This document shows positions 12,149 to 21,017 of a stretch of DNA of 32,906 nt, piece by piece. The stretch spans positions 1 to 32,906 of IMG/VR virus record IMGVR_UViG_3300031673_000294. The stretch is one strand, 5' to 3'. The notes beneath the pieces were generated by a model. It saw only the letters and a list, made by a program, of their open reading frames with translations. It ran no database searches and was not told the origin of the DNA. Each line of letters begins with the position of its first letter. Position 1 is the stretch's first letter. This DNA is from a virus. The position numbers and the translations under genes were made by a program.

Positions 12149-12403
12149 TTAATAAAATTCAATTACTTCCCATGCTACAACTCTGGGATAAGTGGTCTCT
12201 TCTTTAGTTAATGTGATCGTAGTAGTATTAGTAAGATAGGCTCTTGCACCATCAATACCTCCTGTCGAACCTGAACAACTTATTGACAGAAACGACTTCG
12301 CCAAAACTACCGCTGCAATGGTTACAGTATCAGATGCAGAACCACCGGCTATGCTCTTTTCTCCTCGCTGTACCGATTTTATTCCACTTCCAAATAGTCC
12401 CAT
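12149..12403 (-). CDS. Small virion-type beta protein, 84 aa
   Basis: An 84-residue protein (MGLFGSGIKSVQRGEKSIAG) rich in Ser, Thr, Gly and beta-branched residues with SFLSISCSGSTGG and TTTITLTKEETTYPR. It resembles short phage proteins predicted as beta-sandwich virion or fibre-tip parts. Located between fibre-type genes. The ATG has AAGGAG nearby. Function not assigned. Confidence 0.55.
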   Translation of the reverse strand: MGLFGSGIKSVQRGEKSIAGGSASDTVTIAAVVLAKSFLSISCSGSTGGIDGARAYLTNTTTITLTKEETTYPRVVAWEVIEFY

Positions 12404-12415
12404 AATTAATCTCCT

Positions 12416-13132
12416 TTATTCGTCATAATTCCAAGGGCCTTGCATTTCAGTTATTACCCATTCAGTACCAGACCAGTTGCACCAGACATAACGGCCAACT
12501 ACGTTGATTCTAATATATCCATTAGCAGCCCCTTGTTCTGCCCCATATCTAAAGTTCTCACCATTGGTAGCAAGAAATTGCAGGTATTGAGCAACTGTAA
12601 CAAGTCCACCGAAGGAATAATTAGCTGCCCCTGCTGGTAGTGTTAGGATTACTTCTCCCGATGCACCAGTATTGGTGAAAAGTGTAAATCCTGTAAGATC
12701 AGCAGCTAACACATTATAATTTGATGATTTTGCTAATAATTTTTGCGCTGTAAGGCGAATGAATGCTGAACCGTTCCATTCGTATATTAGACTATCCGTT
12801 GTATTATAAATAACCGTACCCGTCTCAATGGTGTACGTTGCGGAGCTGGGATTTGCTGCATAGATATTGCCCGACATCACCCGCCATTTTGAGTTGCCGT
12901 CATCCCAGGTGTATCGATTGCCGGAATCGGCGCATATCTTCATTTCGCCGTCTGTAGCGCCTGTACCAAGGTTGGCCTCGCTTGCTATCAGTGTGACAAC
13001 AACACCGCCCTCCCCATGGGTATGATCGGCCCCTGCCTTGCCATCAATGGCATCCACCCATGCGTCCATTGCGGAATTGCATTCGTTTTCAAAGGATTCT
13101 GAACCGCGATCTATTGTTGATACTTTTATCAT
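12416..13132 (-). CDS. Putative tail fibre / receptor-binding protein, 238 aa
   Basis: An N-terminal helical part (ECNSAMDAWVDAIDGKAGAD) leads to HTHGEGG, a His-containing motif common in phage fibre shafts that bind metal at the trimer axis. A region like NRYTWDDGNSKWRVMSG and a beta-rich C-terminal domain (about 130-238) ending WCNWSGTEWVITEMQGPWNY follow. This is the most likely adsorption protein of the set, located after the tail-tip proteins. No enzymatic motif seen. Confidence 0.6.
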   Translation of the reverse strand: MIKVSTIDRGSESFENECNSAMDAWVDAIDGKAGADHTHGEGGVVVTLIASEANLGTGATDGEMKICADSGNRYTWDDGNSKWRVMSGNIYAANPSSATYTIETGTVIYNTTDSLIYEWNGSAFIRLTAQKLLAKSSNYNVLAADLTGFTLFTNTGASGEVILTLPAGAANYSFGGLVTVAQYLQFLATNGENFRYGAEQGAANGYIRINVVGRYVWCNWSGTEWVITEMQGPWNYDE

Positions 13133-13133
13133 T

Positions 13134-13886
13134 TTAAACTACCTCCTCCCACTTAACATCCAATATTGAATGATCAGGGTATCCGTGTGTTCCGCTTGGC
13201 AGGCCCTCAAGGGCTGCAAAGACAGTCCAGAAATGATTTTCAAGATCAGATATCTGCCATAATTGAGGGGTCTCTCCAAATTGGAGGGCCAGGTTTCTCA
13301 TGAATAGAAAAAAAGAGGCATCTCTTGCCAGGGTTGCTGACGCCTCAAATACATTCACTATGTCGCCCAGCTCATAGTACCTGGCGCCGTTGTTGTACTT
13401 GTCTTTTACTGAAAAATCCTTCAGGCCGTGCTTGACTCCCGAGTGCGGGTTCTTAAAGCCATAGGTAAACCCTGCCCTTGCTATGCCTGCGTGAATGTCT
13501 GTGCCTGCGGATTCCGTATCAAGGTCTAAATCAATCGTGTGGACGCCTGCCTGGTAGGTGTACGGAATTATTAGGCTCGTAAATGAGTAATATCCAAGGT
13601 TGGTTATAAACTCTAACAGGTTTGATATGCCGGTCATGTCGTATGACGCTGACTCTATGGTTGCACCAAGGGCATCTTTTAATGTAAAGTCAATTGCCTG
13701 TGCGTTTGTGTTTGCAATTCCAACGGCTGAGGCCCCGCCATACATGGTGAAGGTGAGCTTGGCATCCTGAGAAGTGCCCTTCCAGAGATTTTTCGGCGAA
13801 TCATCAAGCAGATTTTCAACCTCAAACCCTGCGGCCTCTTCATCTGCCACAAGGGTGTTGATTCTGATAGGGTATATTACTTTCAT
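13134..13886 (-). CDS. Tail tip protein, 250 aa
   Basis: A 250-residue, beta-rich protein. Residues 20-130 (AGFEVENLLDDSPKNLWKGT, then VGIANTNAQAIDFTL) resemble the beta-sandwich, F5/8C-like domains of phage tail-tip proteins. The second part (SFFLFMRNLALQFGETPQLW) follows a pattern seen in distal-tail-type proteins. It overlaps the upstream gene by ATGA. Probably structural at the tail tip; the specific name is uncertain. Confidence 0.55.
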   Translation of the reverse strand: MKVIYPIRINTLVADEEAAGFEVENLLDDSPKNLWKGTSQDAKLTFTMYGGASAVGIANTNAQAIDFTLKDALGATIESASYDMTGISNLLEFITNLGYYSFTSLIIPYTYQAGVHTIDLDLDTESAGTDIHAGIARAGFTYGFKNPHSGVKHGLKDFSVKDKYNNGARYYELGDIVNVFEASATLARDASFFLFMRNLALQFGETPQLWQISDLENHFWTVFAALEGLPSGTHGYPDHSILDVKWEEVV

Positions 13887-14863
13887 GACGTTAAACTCAT
13901 TCCCCCTTCGCCTTCGACCTCTATGTATTCGTCGAATAGTTTATATTTCAATATCCTTGCCCTGATCCAGGCATCGGTATCCTGGACAAGCTTGTCATCT
14001 GTCCATGTTATTTTCTGGCCCGGCAAAGGTATGGCTGACAGGTCCCTGAGAGGGATCGTCACCGTTGCCCTTGGCATATTGAGGGTTGCGATTATGTCGT
14101 CAAGCGCAGTGTTTACGTTTGCCTCTGTTGTGTGATATTGCGTGATTGAGATCTCTTTTCCGTATGTATAGGCAGATGTCCTTGAAAAATCACCGGACCT
14201 TGCAATGGCAACGGGCTTAAACCTTGAATATGCGGGCGACATGTATTTATAGCCAAGGGCTATTGGCGTGCCATTGTCTTTTTTCATGTCTATCAGATAA
14301 GCAGTATCGCCGATAATATAGGGCATATGAGAATAAAAAGCGGCTATTGCAGAGGCCAGGTCTATTGCAAGCTGGTCTCCGCTTACCGTATAGGTCACAT
14401 TAGGCGAGACGGTTCGGGCATAGGTCGTGTCCACGGAATTGATTTCCGCTATGCTTGTCAGAATGGCCGTGATTACATTATTTAAGGTGTCGTTATAGGC
14501 TGTTGCGTCTGCGATTTCTTCGTCATAATCAGGGCCGTAAAGGTTGTAAAAGACACCCTTCTTGGTATATTTGGAGATGTGCGCCATGCCGATCAGCATG
14601 GAGTTTGCCGCTGCCTCTGTTGTGAGGGTATGCTTTATTTCAATGGCACCGCTTACAGGCGGGGGCCAGTCGGCTGAAAACCCTGACGGCTTAAACTCCA
14701 TCTCTCCGGTCTTTAAGGGGCAATACCCGCCATAATCCGTTTCAATTACCCTCTGAAGCGTGCCGAAACTCTTGACCATCTGCTTCCACTTATGGGTCAG
14801 GGCAAGATATTCTTTTGACCAATATTGAGGCGTGCCGTTTAAGTCAAATGTAACCAATATCAT
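13883..14863 (-). CDS. Tail hub / baseplate-like protein, 326 aa
   Basis: Begins MILVTFDLNGTPQYWSKEYL directly after the tape measure (TGATG overlap). The C-terminal 70 residues (TIPLRDLSAIPLPGQKITWT, then DTDAWIRARILKYKLFDEYI) have the beta pattern of phage tail-hub proteins. The position straight after the tape measure is where siphophages encode distal-tail and hub proteins. No lysozyme or protease motif is seen. Structural call, moderate. Confidence 0.6.
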   Translation of the reverse strand: MILVTFDLNGTPQYWSKEYLALTHKWKQMVKSFGTLQRVIETDYGGYCPLKTGEMEFKPSGFSADWPPPVSGAIEIKHTLTTEAAANSMLIGMAHISKYTKKGVFYNLYGPDYDEEIADATAYNDTLNNVITAILTSIAEINSVDTTYARTVSPNVTYTVSGDQLAIDLASAIAAFYSHMPYIIGDTAYLIDMKKDNGTPIALGYKYMSPAYSRFKPVAIARSGDFSRTSAYTYGKEISITQYHTTEANVNTALDDIIATLNMPRATVTIPLRDLSAIPLPGQKITWTDDKLVQDTDAWIRARILKYKLFDEYIEVEGEGGMSLTS

Positions 14864-17800
14864 CAGGTTAGTCTCCTTGATCCGACGCCTTCGTCTTCTG
14901 CACGAACCCGGATCTCGTCGGCCCTTTCGTCAATGTGGGTGTTAAGCTGATCATTGCCGATATAGACACTATGTTTTGTCGGTTTGGAGAGGATAGCCCT
15001 TAACAGGCTGTTCTGTTCCCGTAATTCTGCCAATTCTGCGCTCCGATTGCTGCCGCCGTCGCTTATTTCCGGCATAATCAATGATGGAGAAGACAGCATA
15101 TCACTCGTATTTATTGACCCATGCAAAGGAGTTATTTTCTCAGTTCCATGCAGCCACGCCCAGTAACCGCTTTCCGGCCCTGAAGCAATACCTCCATGCT
15201 GGAAACCGCCTTCTGGAATAACCTGATTATAATAAACATCAATGATTTTATCATTAAACTGATAACTATTAAGATTATCGAATGCATCTCTACCGGATGC
15301 CGCCATACTGTCCATAGTTTCATTCATTGTCTCACTTACATTGGACGCCGCCGCCTCCGCTGCTGAAACATAACTATTATAATATTCTGTTATCCAAACA
15401 CTACCGGCAGCAGACATCTCTTCTGTGCCACTCACATAAGCCGTTACCCAATCTTGTTGTTGTGCAGTCAAGTCAGACGTGCCTGCCGCAATATTAGCGA
15501 AGGCGTCGAGCATCATTTGTTCCATAGTCATTATATCATTTTCAGCATTCACTCGCCATTCGCCGGAGGCATCTGAGAGATATTCATAGTTACCCTGTAA
15601 GCTTTCAAATGCCGCATTCGCTTGATCTGTCATACCTTCATAATATGTAGTCATAGTGCCAAGCATATTCATGGCCCATTCTTGCTCGGCCTCACTTAAC
15701 TGATCCCAGCTTCCTATCTGTGCATCATAAAAATCCTGGGCAGCCTGTGACCATCCCTCTGTCCAGCCTTCTATACCGCCAAGTGATGCCATAACCCATT
15801 CTTGCTCGGCCTGAGTTAGGTCTGCATAACCTTCGTTAGCCATGTCAAAAAATGTCTTCGCGAGATCGGTGGTAGCGGTTGCCTCATATGCCTCAAGCAT
15901 TGCCATGGTATAGGTTTTCTCTGCTTCGGTGAATGTTGCCATTGCATCATCTACTGCGGAGGCAAATCTTTCCTCTGCTTCTTCAAGATCATAGTAAAAT
16001 TCATTCTCACTTGCCCACCAATCCTCTGCCCAACTAAACCCAAACTCTTGCTCTGACATTTCACCAAAAGACTTCATAGTCGTATCAATAGCGCTTTGGA
16101 GGTTTTGTGCACCAGTTACCCCTGCCTGCCAAAAGGATTCATTAAATGGAGAAGATGCATCTCCCGCTATGTATTCAAACCATGTCTGGTATCTTTCCTG
16201 AACATCCTCGACTGACTCACCATGCAATGCAGCGAGTTCTGTCCAGGCGTCCCAGCTAAGTGCATTTTCATCCATAGCAACTATTGTAGCCAGGAATAAT
16301 TCATAACCTTCCTCTTCCCCTAAACCAGTGGCAAAAGACTGTGCGCCTTGAAAAATCGTACCGGCCTGAGCAGATGCATCTTGAGCATAAAATGTATCAT
16401 ACCAATGCTGTATACGTTCATATTTATCCTCTAAATCAGATGCCCATTGTTCGCTCATTAGATAGGCAGCAGCGGCATATATTGCGCCTCCTGCAACACC
16501 GGCATAAGCCCCGCTCATTGTTAATCCGCCTGTTGACGCTCCGGTATAACCAAATCCGGCAGATCCTCCTCCCATTGCTGCGGAAGTACCTGAAGCAGTA
16601 CCTGCGGCAGCACCTGCGGCCGGGGCAGCCTCATATGCTGGCGCTGCTTCGTAAGCCCATTCTGCTGGAATAACATCACTATATGCAGCAGAGCCAGAAT
16701 AAGCCGCCTCATATGCTGGTGCTGGGTCATACGTGTAATTATAAATATCGGGTACTGCAGCCCCTGCTGTCGTTCCTCCTCCTGATGTTAAAAGTCCACC
16801 TTCTCCTGTCAATCCTACTGCCTCCCCAAGTGAGCTTAAAAGCCCGCCCGACCCAGTTAGGCCAATGGCATCAGTTACATATTCTACAGCAGAACTCAAA
16901 AGAGAGCTTGTGCTACTTGTTCCAAACACCAAGTCTGACAATTCCATCAAGGCCCACTCAACGAGTAAATCAGCTATAAAATCGCAAAAGGCAGCAAGCA
17001 TGCTATCCAGCATGTCATCCCAGAGATCGCTCAGGCTATCGTATTCGCCTTGGAAGTAATCTGAGATATTTGATTTGAAATCTGATTTTATTTGGTCGAA
17101 TGCATCGTATGAGGCATTTTCAATATACTTGGCCCACTCATCCCAATCCTTTTTATTGTCTTCAAGCCAGGTCTCAAATCCTTTAAAAAATGCCTCGTAA
17201 ACATTAGTGACCTTTCCGGTATCCTTATCAAAATAATCTTCGGTAACTCCCAATATCTCAATGCACATCTTTTTCTGTTCTTTTTCTGTTGCATTGATGT
17301 ATTTATCCTGTTCGGTGAGAAGATCGCTCAAGAGCTTTGTATCTTCTGAAAGGATTTCAGCATAAAGCTTTTTCATGAACGCCAGATATTCGTTATGCGC
17401 TGCCTCTGCTTTAATGACACCTGCTTCCCAATCAACGGCGTATTGTTCGGCTGTTCCTTTGGTGGAGACCTTGATTTCCTCATTTACTGTCTTGATTGTT
17501 TCGCCCGCCTCTGTCTGCTTGATTTCAACTTCGCTTATCTTGTCTCTCCAGCCTTTTAACGTCTCAACAGTATCCTTGTATGACTGGTCAGTATCCAGGG
17601 CATCTTTGATGACATTCTCCGTGGCTGCCCTGCTAACCTCGGCCATGACATTGATCTCGTTCTGCATTTCTTTGAAGGGGTTAGATCCGATGACCCCTAT
17701 CTCTACCAGCCAGTCAAGGAGCATGTTGAAGGGCTCGAAAAGCAGCATCAGGCCGTCGTAAAGCAGTTTCACGGAATCAATTATTAATTCAATAGCAACT

Positions 17801-18798
17801 GTGCCTGCGATCTTGACCCCGTTCCATGCGTTTGATAACACATTTAATATTTCTATAAGGAGTATTACAGCATCAAAAACATAGAGAATCCCGTCTTTTA
17901 CAAGATTCATTAAATATTCTCTATTATTTTTTATTGACGTTCCCCATTCTTCAAATTGTTTTTCAGCCATTTTAACAAGGTCAATGAAAAAGTCACTTTT
18001 AGTTATTACAAAACCAAGTTCTTCTTTCATATCACCTAAAGCATTTTTTGCTGATTTTACCGCTCCCCCAAAAGTATCTTTTGCTGCAGTAGCAGCACCA
18101 CCAAATTGTGATTCAAGCTCTTTAAGTATAATATTTTGAGCTCCCATTACATCACCAGCTTCCCATAATTCCTTAATCATATCTTTTTGTGTATCAGTGA
18201 ATTGTACTCCTGCCCTGGTCATAGCACTAAGGTTTGCAATAGGGTCATTCATAGCTTTACCAATCATTACCATAGAACTTTTTAAATCCTGTTGCATAAC
18301 TTCAGACATGTCTAAGGCCGCCTGGGTAGCACGCTCAAAACCTTCTCCTCGAATTTGTTTAAAGGTCGCAAGAATAGACATTCCAGCAATTATGACTTCA
18401 TCACCAGTAGTAGTTGTTTTCTGGAAGGCGGCCGCCATTTTGTATAATTCATCGGCACTATAACCCGCCGATTGACCTGTAGCCTTGATTACCGCCTCCA
18501 GGCGTTTCTCCGCTGCTTCCTGGGCATTAGCTGCTGATACTACCTCGTTCGTTACTTTCGTAAAGGCATAGGTCACCGCGGTGGCCATTGCAGCGGCGGC
18601 AATGCCAACGGCCTTGAAATTTATGCTGCTGAGTGATTTGTTCCAGGTGTTGCTTAGCTTTGTGGATGTTTCCATGGACGCGTTGGAATGGCCTTTAATC
18701 TTGTTAAAGGCGCTCTCAACGCTCTTATCAAACTTGTTGATTGTGGCAGTGCCTTTGTCATCAACATCAAGGGTTATGGTTACTTTATTTTTTGCCAT
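14863..18798 (-). CDS. Tape measure protein, 1311 aa
   Basis: The largest gene. The N-terminus (KNKVTITLDVDDKGTATINK then FDKSVESAFNKIKGHSN) is typical of tape measures; long helices follow, then a hydrophobic block (about 295-365), Ala/Tyr-rich low complexity (about 690-740), and about five near-40-residue repeats around 940-1150 with the phrase LTQAEQEWVM. The C-terminus shows FQHGGIASGPESGYWAWLHG, common in this family. The protein sets tail length; the known ratio of about 0.15 nm per residue predicts a tail near 200 nm. Starts within the end of the chaperone frame (14-bp overlap). Confidence 0.92.
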   Translation of the reverse strand: MAKNKVTITLDVDDKGTATINKFDKSVESAFNKIKGHSNASMETSTKLSNTWNKSLSSINFKAVGIAAAAMATAVTYAFTKVTNEVVSAANAQEAAEKRLEAVIKATGQSAGYSADELYKMAAAFQKTTTTGDEVIIAGMSILATFKQIRGEGFERATQAALDMSEVMQQDLKSSMVMIGKAMNDPIANLSAMTRAGVQFTDTQKDMIKELWEAGDVMGAQNIILKELESQFGGAATAAKDTFGGAVKSAKNALGDMKEELGFVITKSDFFIDLVKMAEKQFEEWGTSIKNNREYLMNLVKDGILYVFDAVILLIEILNVLSNAWNGVKIAGTVAIELIIDSVKLLYDGLMLLFEPFNMLLDWLVEIGVIGSNPFKEMQNEINVMAEVSRAATENVIKDALDTDQSYKDTVETLKGWRDKISEVEIKQTEAGETIKTVNEEIKVSTKGTAEQYAVDWEAGVIKAEAAHNEYLAFMKKLYAEILSEDTKLLSDLLTEQDKYINATEKEQKKMCIEILGVTEDYFDKDTGKVTNVYEAFFKGFETWLEDNKKDWDEWAKYIENASYDAFDQIKSDFKSNISDYFQGEYDSLSDLWDDMLDSMLAAFCDFIADLLVEWALMELSDLVFGTSSTSSLLSSAVEYVTDAIGLTGSGGLLSSLGEAVGLTGEGGLLTSGGGTTAGAAVPDIYNYTYDPAPAYEAAYSGSAAYSDVIPAEWAYEAAPAYEAAPAAGAAAGTASGTSAAMGGGSAGFGYTGASTGGLTMSGAYAGVAGGAIYAAAAYLMSEQWASDLEDKYERIQHWYDTFYAQDASAQAGTIFQGAQSFATGLGEEEGYELFLATIVAMDENALSWDAWTELAALHGESVEDVQERYQTWFEYIAGDASSPFNESFWQAGVTGAQNLQSAIDTTMKSFGEMSEQEFGFSWAEDWWASENEFYYDLEEAEERFASAVDDAMATFTEAEKTYTMAMLEAYEATATTDLAKTFFDMANEGYADLTQAEQEWVMASLGGIEGWTEGWSQAAQDFYDAQIGSWDQLSEAEQEWAMNMLGTMTTYYEGMTDQANAAFESLQGNYEYLSDASGEWRVNAENDIMTMEQMMLDAFANIAAGTSDLTAQQQDWVTAYVSGTEEMSAAGSVWITEYYNSYVSAAEAAASNVSETMNETMDSMAASGRDAFDNLNSYQFNDKIIDVYYNQVIPEGGFQHGGIASGPESGYWAWLHGTEKITPLHGSINTSDMLSSPSLIMPEISDGGSNRSAELAELREQNSLLRAILSKPTKHSVYIGNDQLNTHIDERADEIRVRAEDEGVGSRRLT

Positions 18799-19536
18799 GC
18801 CTTAATACCACCTTGCGGGGCCCTGGCCCCGGCGTTCTTTTTGGTGTTGTCCTTTGGCCAGGGGCCATGGGGTTATCCAAGCTCTGCTTGGCTGAGAACA
18901 TCTGGTGGATCATGATCAATTTTGTGATCGTATCCCAGGCCTGCCTTTTAGTTTGTTTTAGACCAAAAATTTCAAAGATCAGCGGAAGAGCATTAAAGTC
19001 ATAGACAAATTGAGTCCTTAATAATGAGTATAGGTCCCATATCTCCTTATCTTCAGAAGACAAGACGGGAAGCTTACAGTTTTCGCAGTCCGGTTCAATG
19101 CCGTCATTGTCGTAGTTCTCTTCACACTGAGCACAATTTAGCCTGGGGTAATCGATGCGACACTGGGCGTAGGCTTCGAGATTCGAGTTTTTTTTCCTGT
19201 TGTGATGTTGTCGGCATCGCACGCCTCAATGATCTGCATCTTGACTGAACCAGGGAGCTTGATTTTATTCTTCTTTTCGCAGGGCACATCCTCGCCTGTT
19301 GTTGGTGATTTGATATGCCCCCAGCCTGTTACCATGTAATCAAGCAGGTCGTCATTTACGGAACGATCATCTACCTCCTTGATCCATTCTCCTGTCCGAA
19401 AGTTCTTTTTCTTTTTGGTATGCTTCTTCTCAATTTCATTATAGTTCGCTGAATCGAATCTTCTCAGTTCAAAATAACTGTCGCCAACATCAAGCCTAAA
19501 GCTTTCTTCATCGTCGATTATTTCTATGAAGGGCAT
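18785..19536 (-). CDS. Tail assembly chaperone, long frameshifted form (GT-like)
   Basis: A -1 slip at 19189-19195 joins residues 1-116 of the short chaperone to 134 residues of the overlapping frame, giving about 250 residues. The extension (starts NSNLEAYAQCRIDYPRLNCA) has CxxC-x12-CxxC, probably a zinc site, then IWDLYSLLRTQFVYDFNALP and LIMIHQMF, like DUF1799-type chaperone domains. In lambda, GT binds the tape measure and recruits tube subunits. The gene lies just before the tape measure, as in other siphophages. Confidence 0.8.
19138..19536 (-). CDS. Tail assembly chaperone, short form (G-like), 132 aa
   Basis: A 132-residue acidic-to-basic protein (MPFIEIIDDEESFRLDVGDS; SYFELRRFDSANYNEIEKKH) with good AAGGAGAA ribosome site, located between tail tube and tape measure. 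It is the product of normal termination; the minor frameshifted form shares its first 116 residues. Functions as the more abundant chaperone during tail assembly, absent from the virion, by analogy with lambda G. Confidence 0.8.
   Translation of the reverse strand: MPFIEIIDDEESFRLDVGDSYFELRRFDSANYNEIEKKHTKKKKNFRTGEWIKEVDDRSVNDDLLDYMVTGWGHIKSPTTGEDVPCEKKNKIKLPGSVKMQIIEACDADNITTGKKTRISKPTPSVASITPG
19189..19195 (-). other. -1 programmed frameshift slippery site A_AAA_AAA
   Basis: On the minus strand GGA AAA AAA ACT in the chaperone frame contains the heptamer A_AAA_AAA, inside a run of eight A. Slipping back one base continues as AAC TCG AAT into the downstream frame, which is otherwise open through this point. 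The same geometry is conserved in lambda G-GT and many siphophages. Confidence 0.85.
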
Positions 19537-19575
19537 TGCGGTTCTCCTTATGGGTTATTGGGTTCGTTGGGTTCT

Positions 19576-19603
19576 GGGGTCAAATCTTCGTTGATTTGAC
19601 CCC
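19576..19603 (-). other. Intergenic hairpin after the tail-tube gene
   Basis: A perfect 11-bp stem GGGGTCAAATC / GATTTGACCCC with a 6-nt loop, 6 nt past the tail-tube stop and before the chaperone gene. There is no U-tract, so it looks like an mRNA 3'-end stabiliser, processing site or partial attenuator rather than a full terminator. It shares the core GGGTCAAATCTTCGT with the hairpin after the capsid gene. Confidence 0.7.
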
Positions 19604-19609
19604 ATTCCT

Positions 19610-20659
19610 TTATGCCAACGGGTCTGTGGTTCGTTTGTTCGTTACGTCAATCTGAAACGGCTTTGTTATTCCGGTCATGCCCAAGGGTGCTGAATCTGTC
19701 CCCAAAAGCCTAAACGTAAGGCTGTTTGGGATCTTGCCCGGGCCAGCCGCCGGAGTATCGACATCCGTGACCTTGAGGTTCGGCATGGTGATTTTAAAAT
19801 CGTAATAATATGTGTCCTCAATCAGGGTTCCTTTCAGATAGATCTCGGCCTTCTTTTCCGTAAATGCCTCCCAGTCTGCAAAAAAGTCATGGTTTGCATC
19901 ATCGTATTTCGGGAAAGTGAGCTTTAAGGTTGCCTCAGGGAAGCCTGTCCCGATCGGCTCGTCAATCCCTTCTGCCCCTACCACAATGTCACCCTCAAGG
20001 GGCCTGTTGAATGTCAGCTCAAAGCTTGCCGGATAAACCTTGTCGCCATCTGCAAGGGCAATTGCGGACTTGTCATTGATTTTGACTGTCGTGTCGCTGT
20101 TCATGATTATCCTATTTGACTTGTCAGGATAGGTCACGTTTGCCATAGTCGCAGCTGTGTTTATTACAGAATCCGTCACAAGTTTATCAGGGAGTGTGTT
20201 CAGGGTGATTTTCATTGGGGCATACATCTCTCCTGATAACGTAAATCCATGCAGCTTAATGCTCGGAAATTCATGGACAACATCGGACTTTTTGAGCATT
20301 GCAAGCGTGGCAAACAGACCATAGATCTCGTTTGCCATGACATAGCTATTTATGTATGCAGCGGTTGCCCCCTGTATCGTAGGCACGCCGGCCGTTCCCA
20401 TAATCAGCGCCAGGGCAACATCAAGCCCCTCATAACGCATGTATGCCTCCAGGTTTCCGGCCACATTCCTTTTGCCCTTGTCGGTCTGGTGATGGAAATA
20501 TGCACCCAGACTGTCATCTGCCAAGTCCTCTATTGTCTGCTTTATGGACTCGCTCAAGATCAAGACGCCGTCGGTGGCCCCGCAAGCAAGCGCAGTGCCC
20601 CAGGCGGCCGTCTTTTTGAGGCCAATTATTAGTTCTCTTCCTGTTATCGGATCTCCCAT
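19610..20659 (-). CDS. Major tail tube protein, 349 aa
   Basis: A 349-residue protein (MGDPITGRELIIGLKKTAAW) with the order typical of siphophage tube proteins: N-terminal arm, ALALIMGTAGVPTIQGATAA, LHGFTLSGEMYAPMKITLNT, then a beta-rich second half with SFELTFNRPLEGDIVV. The family assembles hexameric rings stacked along the tape measure. Excellent ribosome site (AAAGGAGGTAAC). Upstream of the chaperones as expected. Confidence 0.82.
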   Translation of the reverse strand: MGDPITGRELIIGLKKTAAWGTALACGATDGVLILSESIKQTIEDLADDSLGAYFHHQTDKGKRNVAGNLEAYMRYEGLDVALALIMGTAGVPTIQGATAAYINSYVMANEIYGLFATLAMLKKSDVVHEFPSIKLHGFTLSGEMYAPMKITLNTLPDKLVTDSVINTAATMANVTYPDKSNRIIMNSDTTVKINDKSAIALADGDKVYPASFELTFNRPLEGDIVVGAEGIDEPIGTGFPEATLKLTFPKYDDANHDFFADWEAFTEKKAEIYLKGTLIEDTYYYDFKITMPNLKVTDVDTPAAGPGKIPNSLTFRLLGTDSAPLGMTGITKPFQIDVTNKRTTDPLA

Positions 20660-20685
20660 GATGTGTTACCTCCTTTTTGATCGGT

Positions 20686-20952
20686 TTAAGTCTTTATCTT
20701 TTGTCTTTTATTCTCTGTGTTCTCTGCCTGCCCCGTAGCTCCGTGAGATGGTACTGGGGTGAGAGACTCCTTCGCTTTTAAGGTCTTTGGTTCTTCCTTC
20801 TCTGCCTTCTTCAAAAGACCGGATTTTAGATATTTCTCCACCTCTTTGTCTGACAATCCTTTATCCTTGGCGGTGAAGGGCTCGCCTGTGACAAGCTCCC
20901 CTAAAACAGGGTGGTATGTCTTTGGCCCTGGGCCTGTGTATATGACTTTCAT
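20686..20952 (-). CDS. Small tail-module protein, 88 aa
   Basis: Begins MKVIYTGPGPKTYHPVLGEL and contains TGEPFTAKDKGLSDKEVEKY, a small fold similar in layout to the HI1506/FluMu gp35-type proteins found with phage head or tail genes. The C-terminal 25 residues are low complexity, and the DNA there contains TTCTCTGTGTTCTCTG (20711-20726), which looks like part of a dispersed genomic repeat. AAAGGAGG lies upstream of the ATG. Function unknown. Confidence 0.6.
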   Translation of the reverse strand: MKVIYTGPGPKTYHPVLGELVTGEPFTAKDKGLSDKEVEKYLKSGLLKKAEKEEPKTLKAKESLTPVPSHGATGQAENTENKRQKIKT

Positions 20953-20972
20953 GATGTGCCTCCTTTTTTTAG

Positions 20973-21006
20973 GTTCAGGGGTTCAAGGTTCACAGTTCAA
21001 AGTTAA
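20973..21006. repeat. GTTCA heptad repeat
   Basis: GTTCA starts at 20973, 20981, 20988 and 20995, with a GTTAA at 21002: a 7-8-bp periodic tract between the tail-terminator-type gene and the 88-aa gene. Similar GTTCAAGGTTCAA-type tracts are scattered between genes in some Desulfobacterota-like genomes. It forms the leader of the 88-aa gene. No function is apparent. Confidence 0.6.
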
Positions 21007-21017
21007 AGACAAACCCC

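Noticed and set aside
16341-16979. Plus-strand frames of about 100 codons opposite the tape measure
   Set aside because: Shadow frames of the Ala/Tyr-rich low-complexity part of the tape measure; His/Leu/Gln-rich artefact composition.
18811-18860. GC-rich hairpins before the tape measure start as terminators
   Set aside because: They are within the coding end of the chaperone extension (Pro/Gly-rich codons), with no U-tract.
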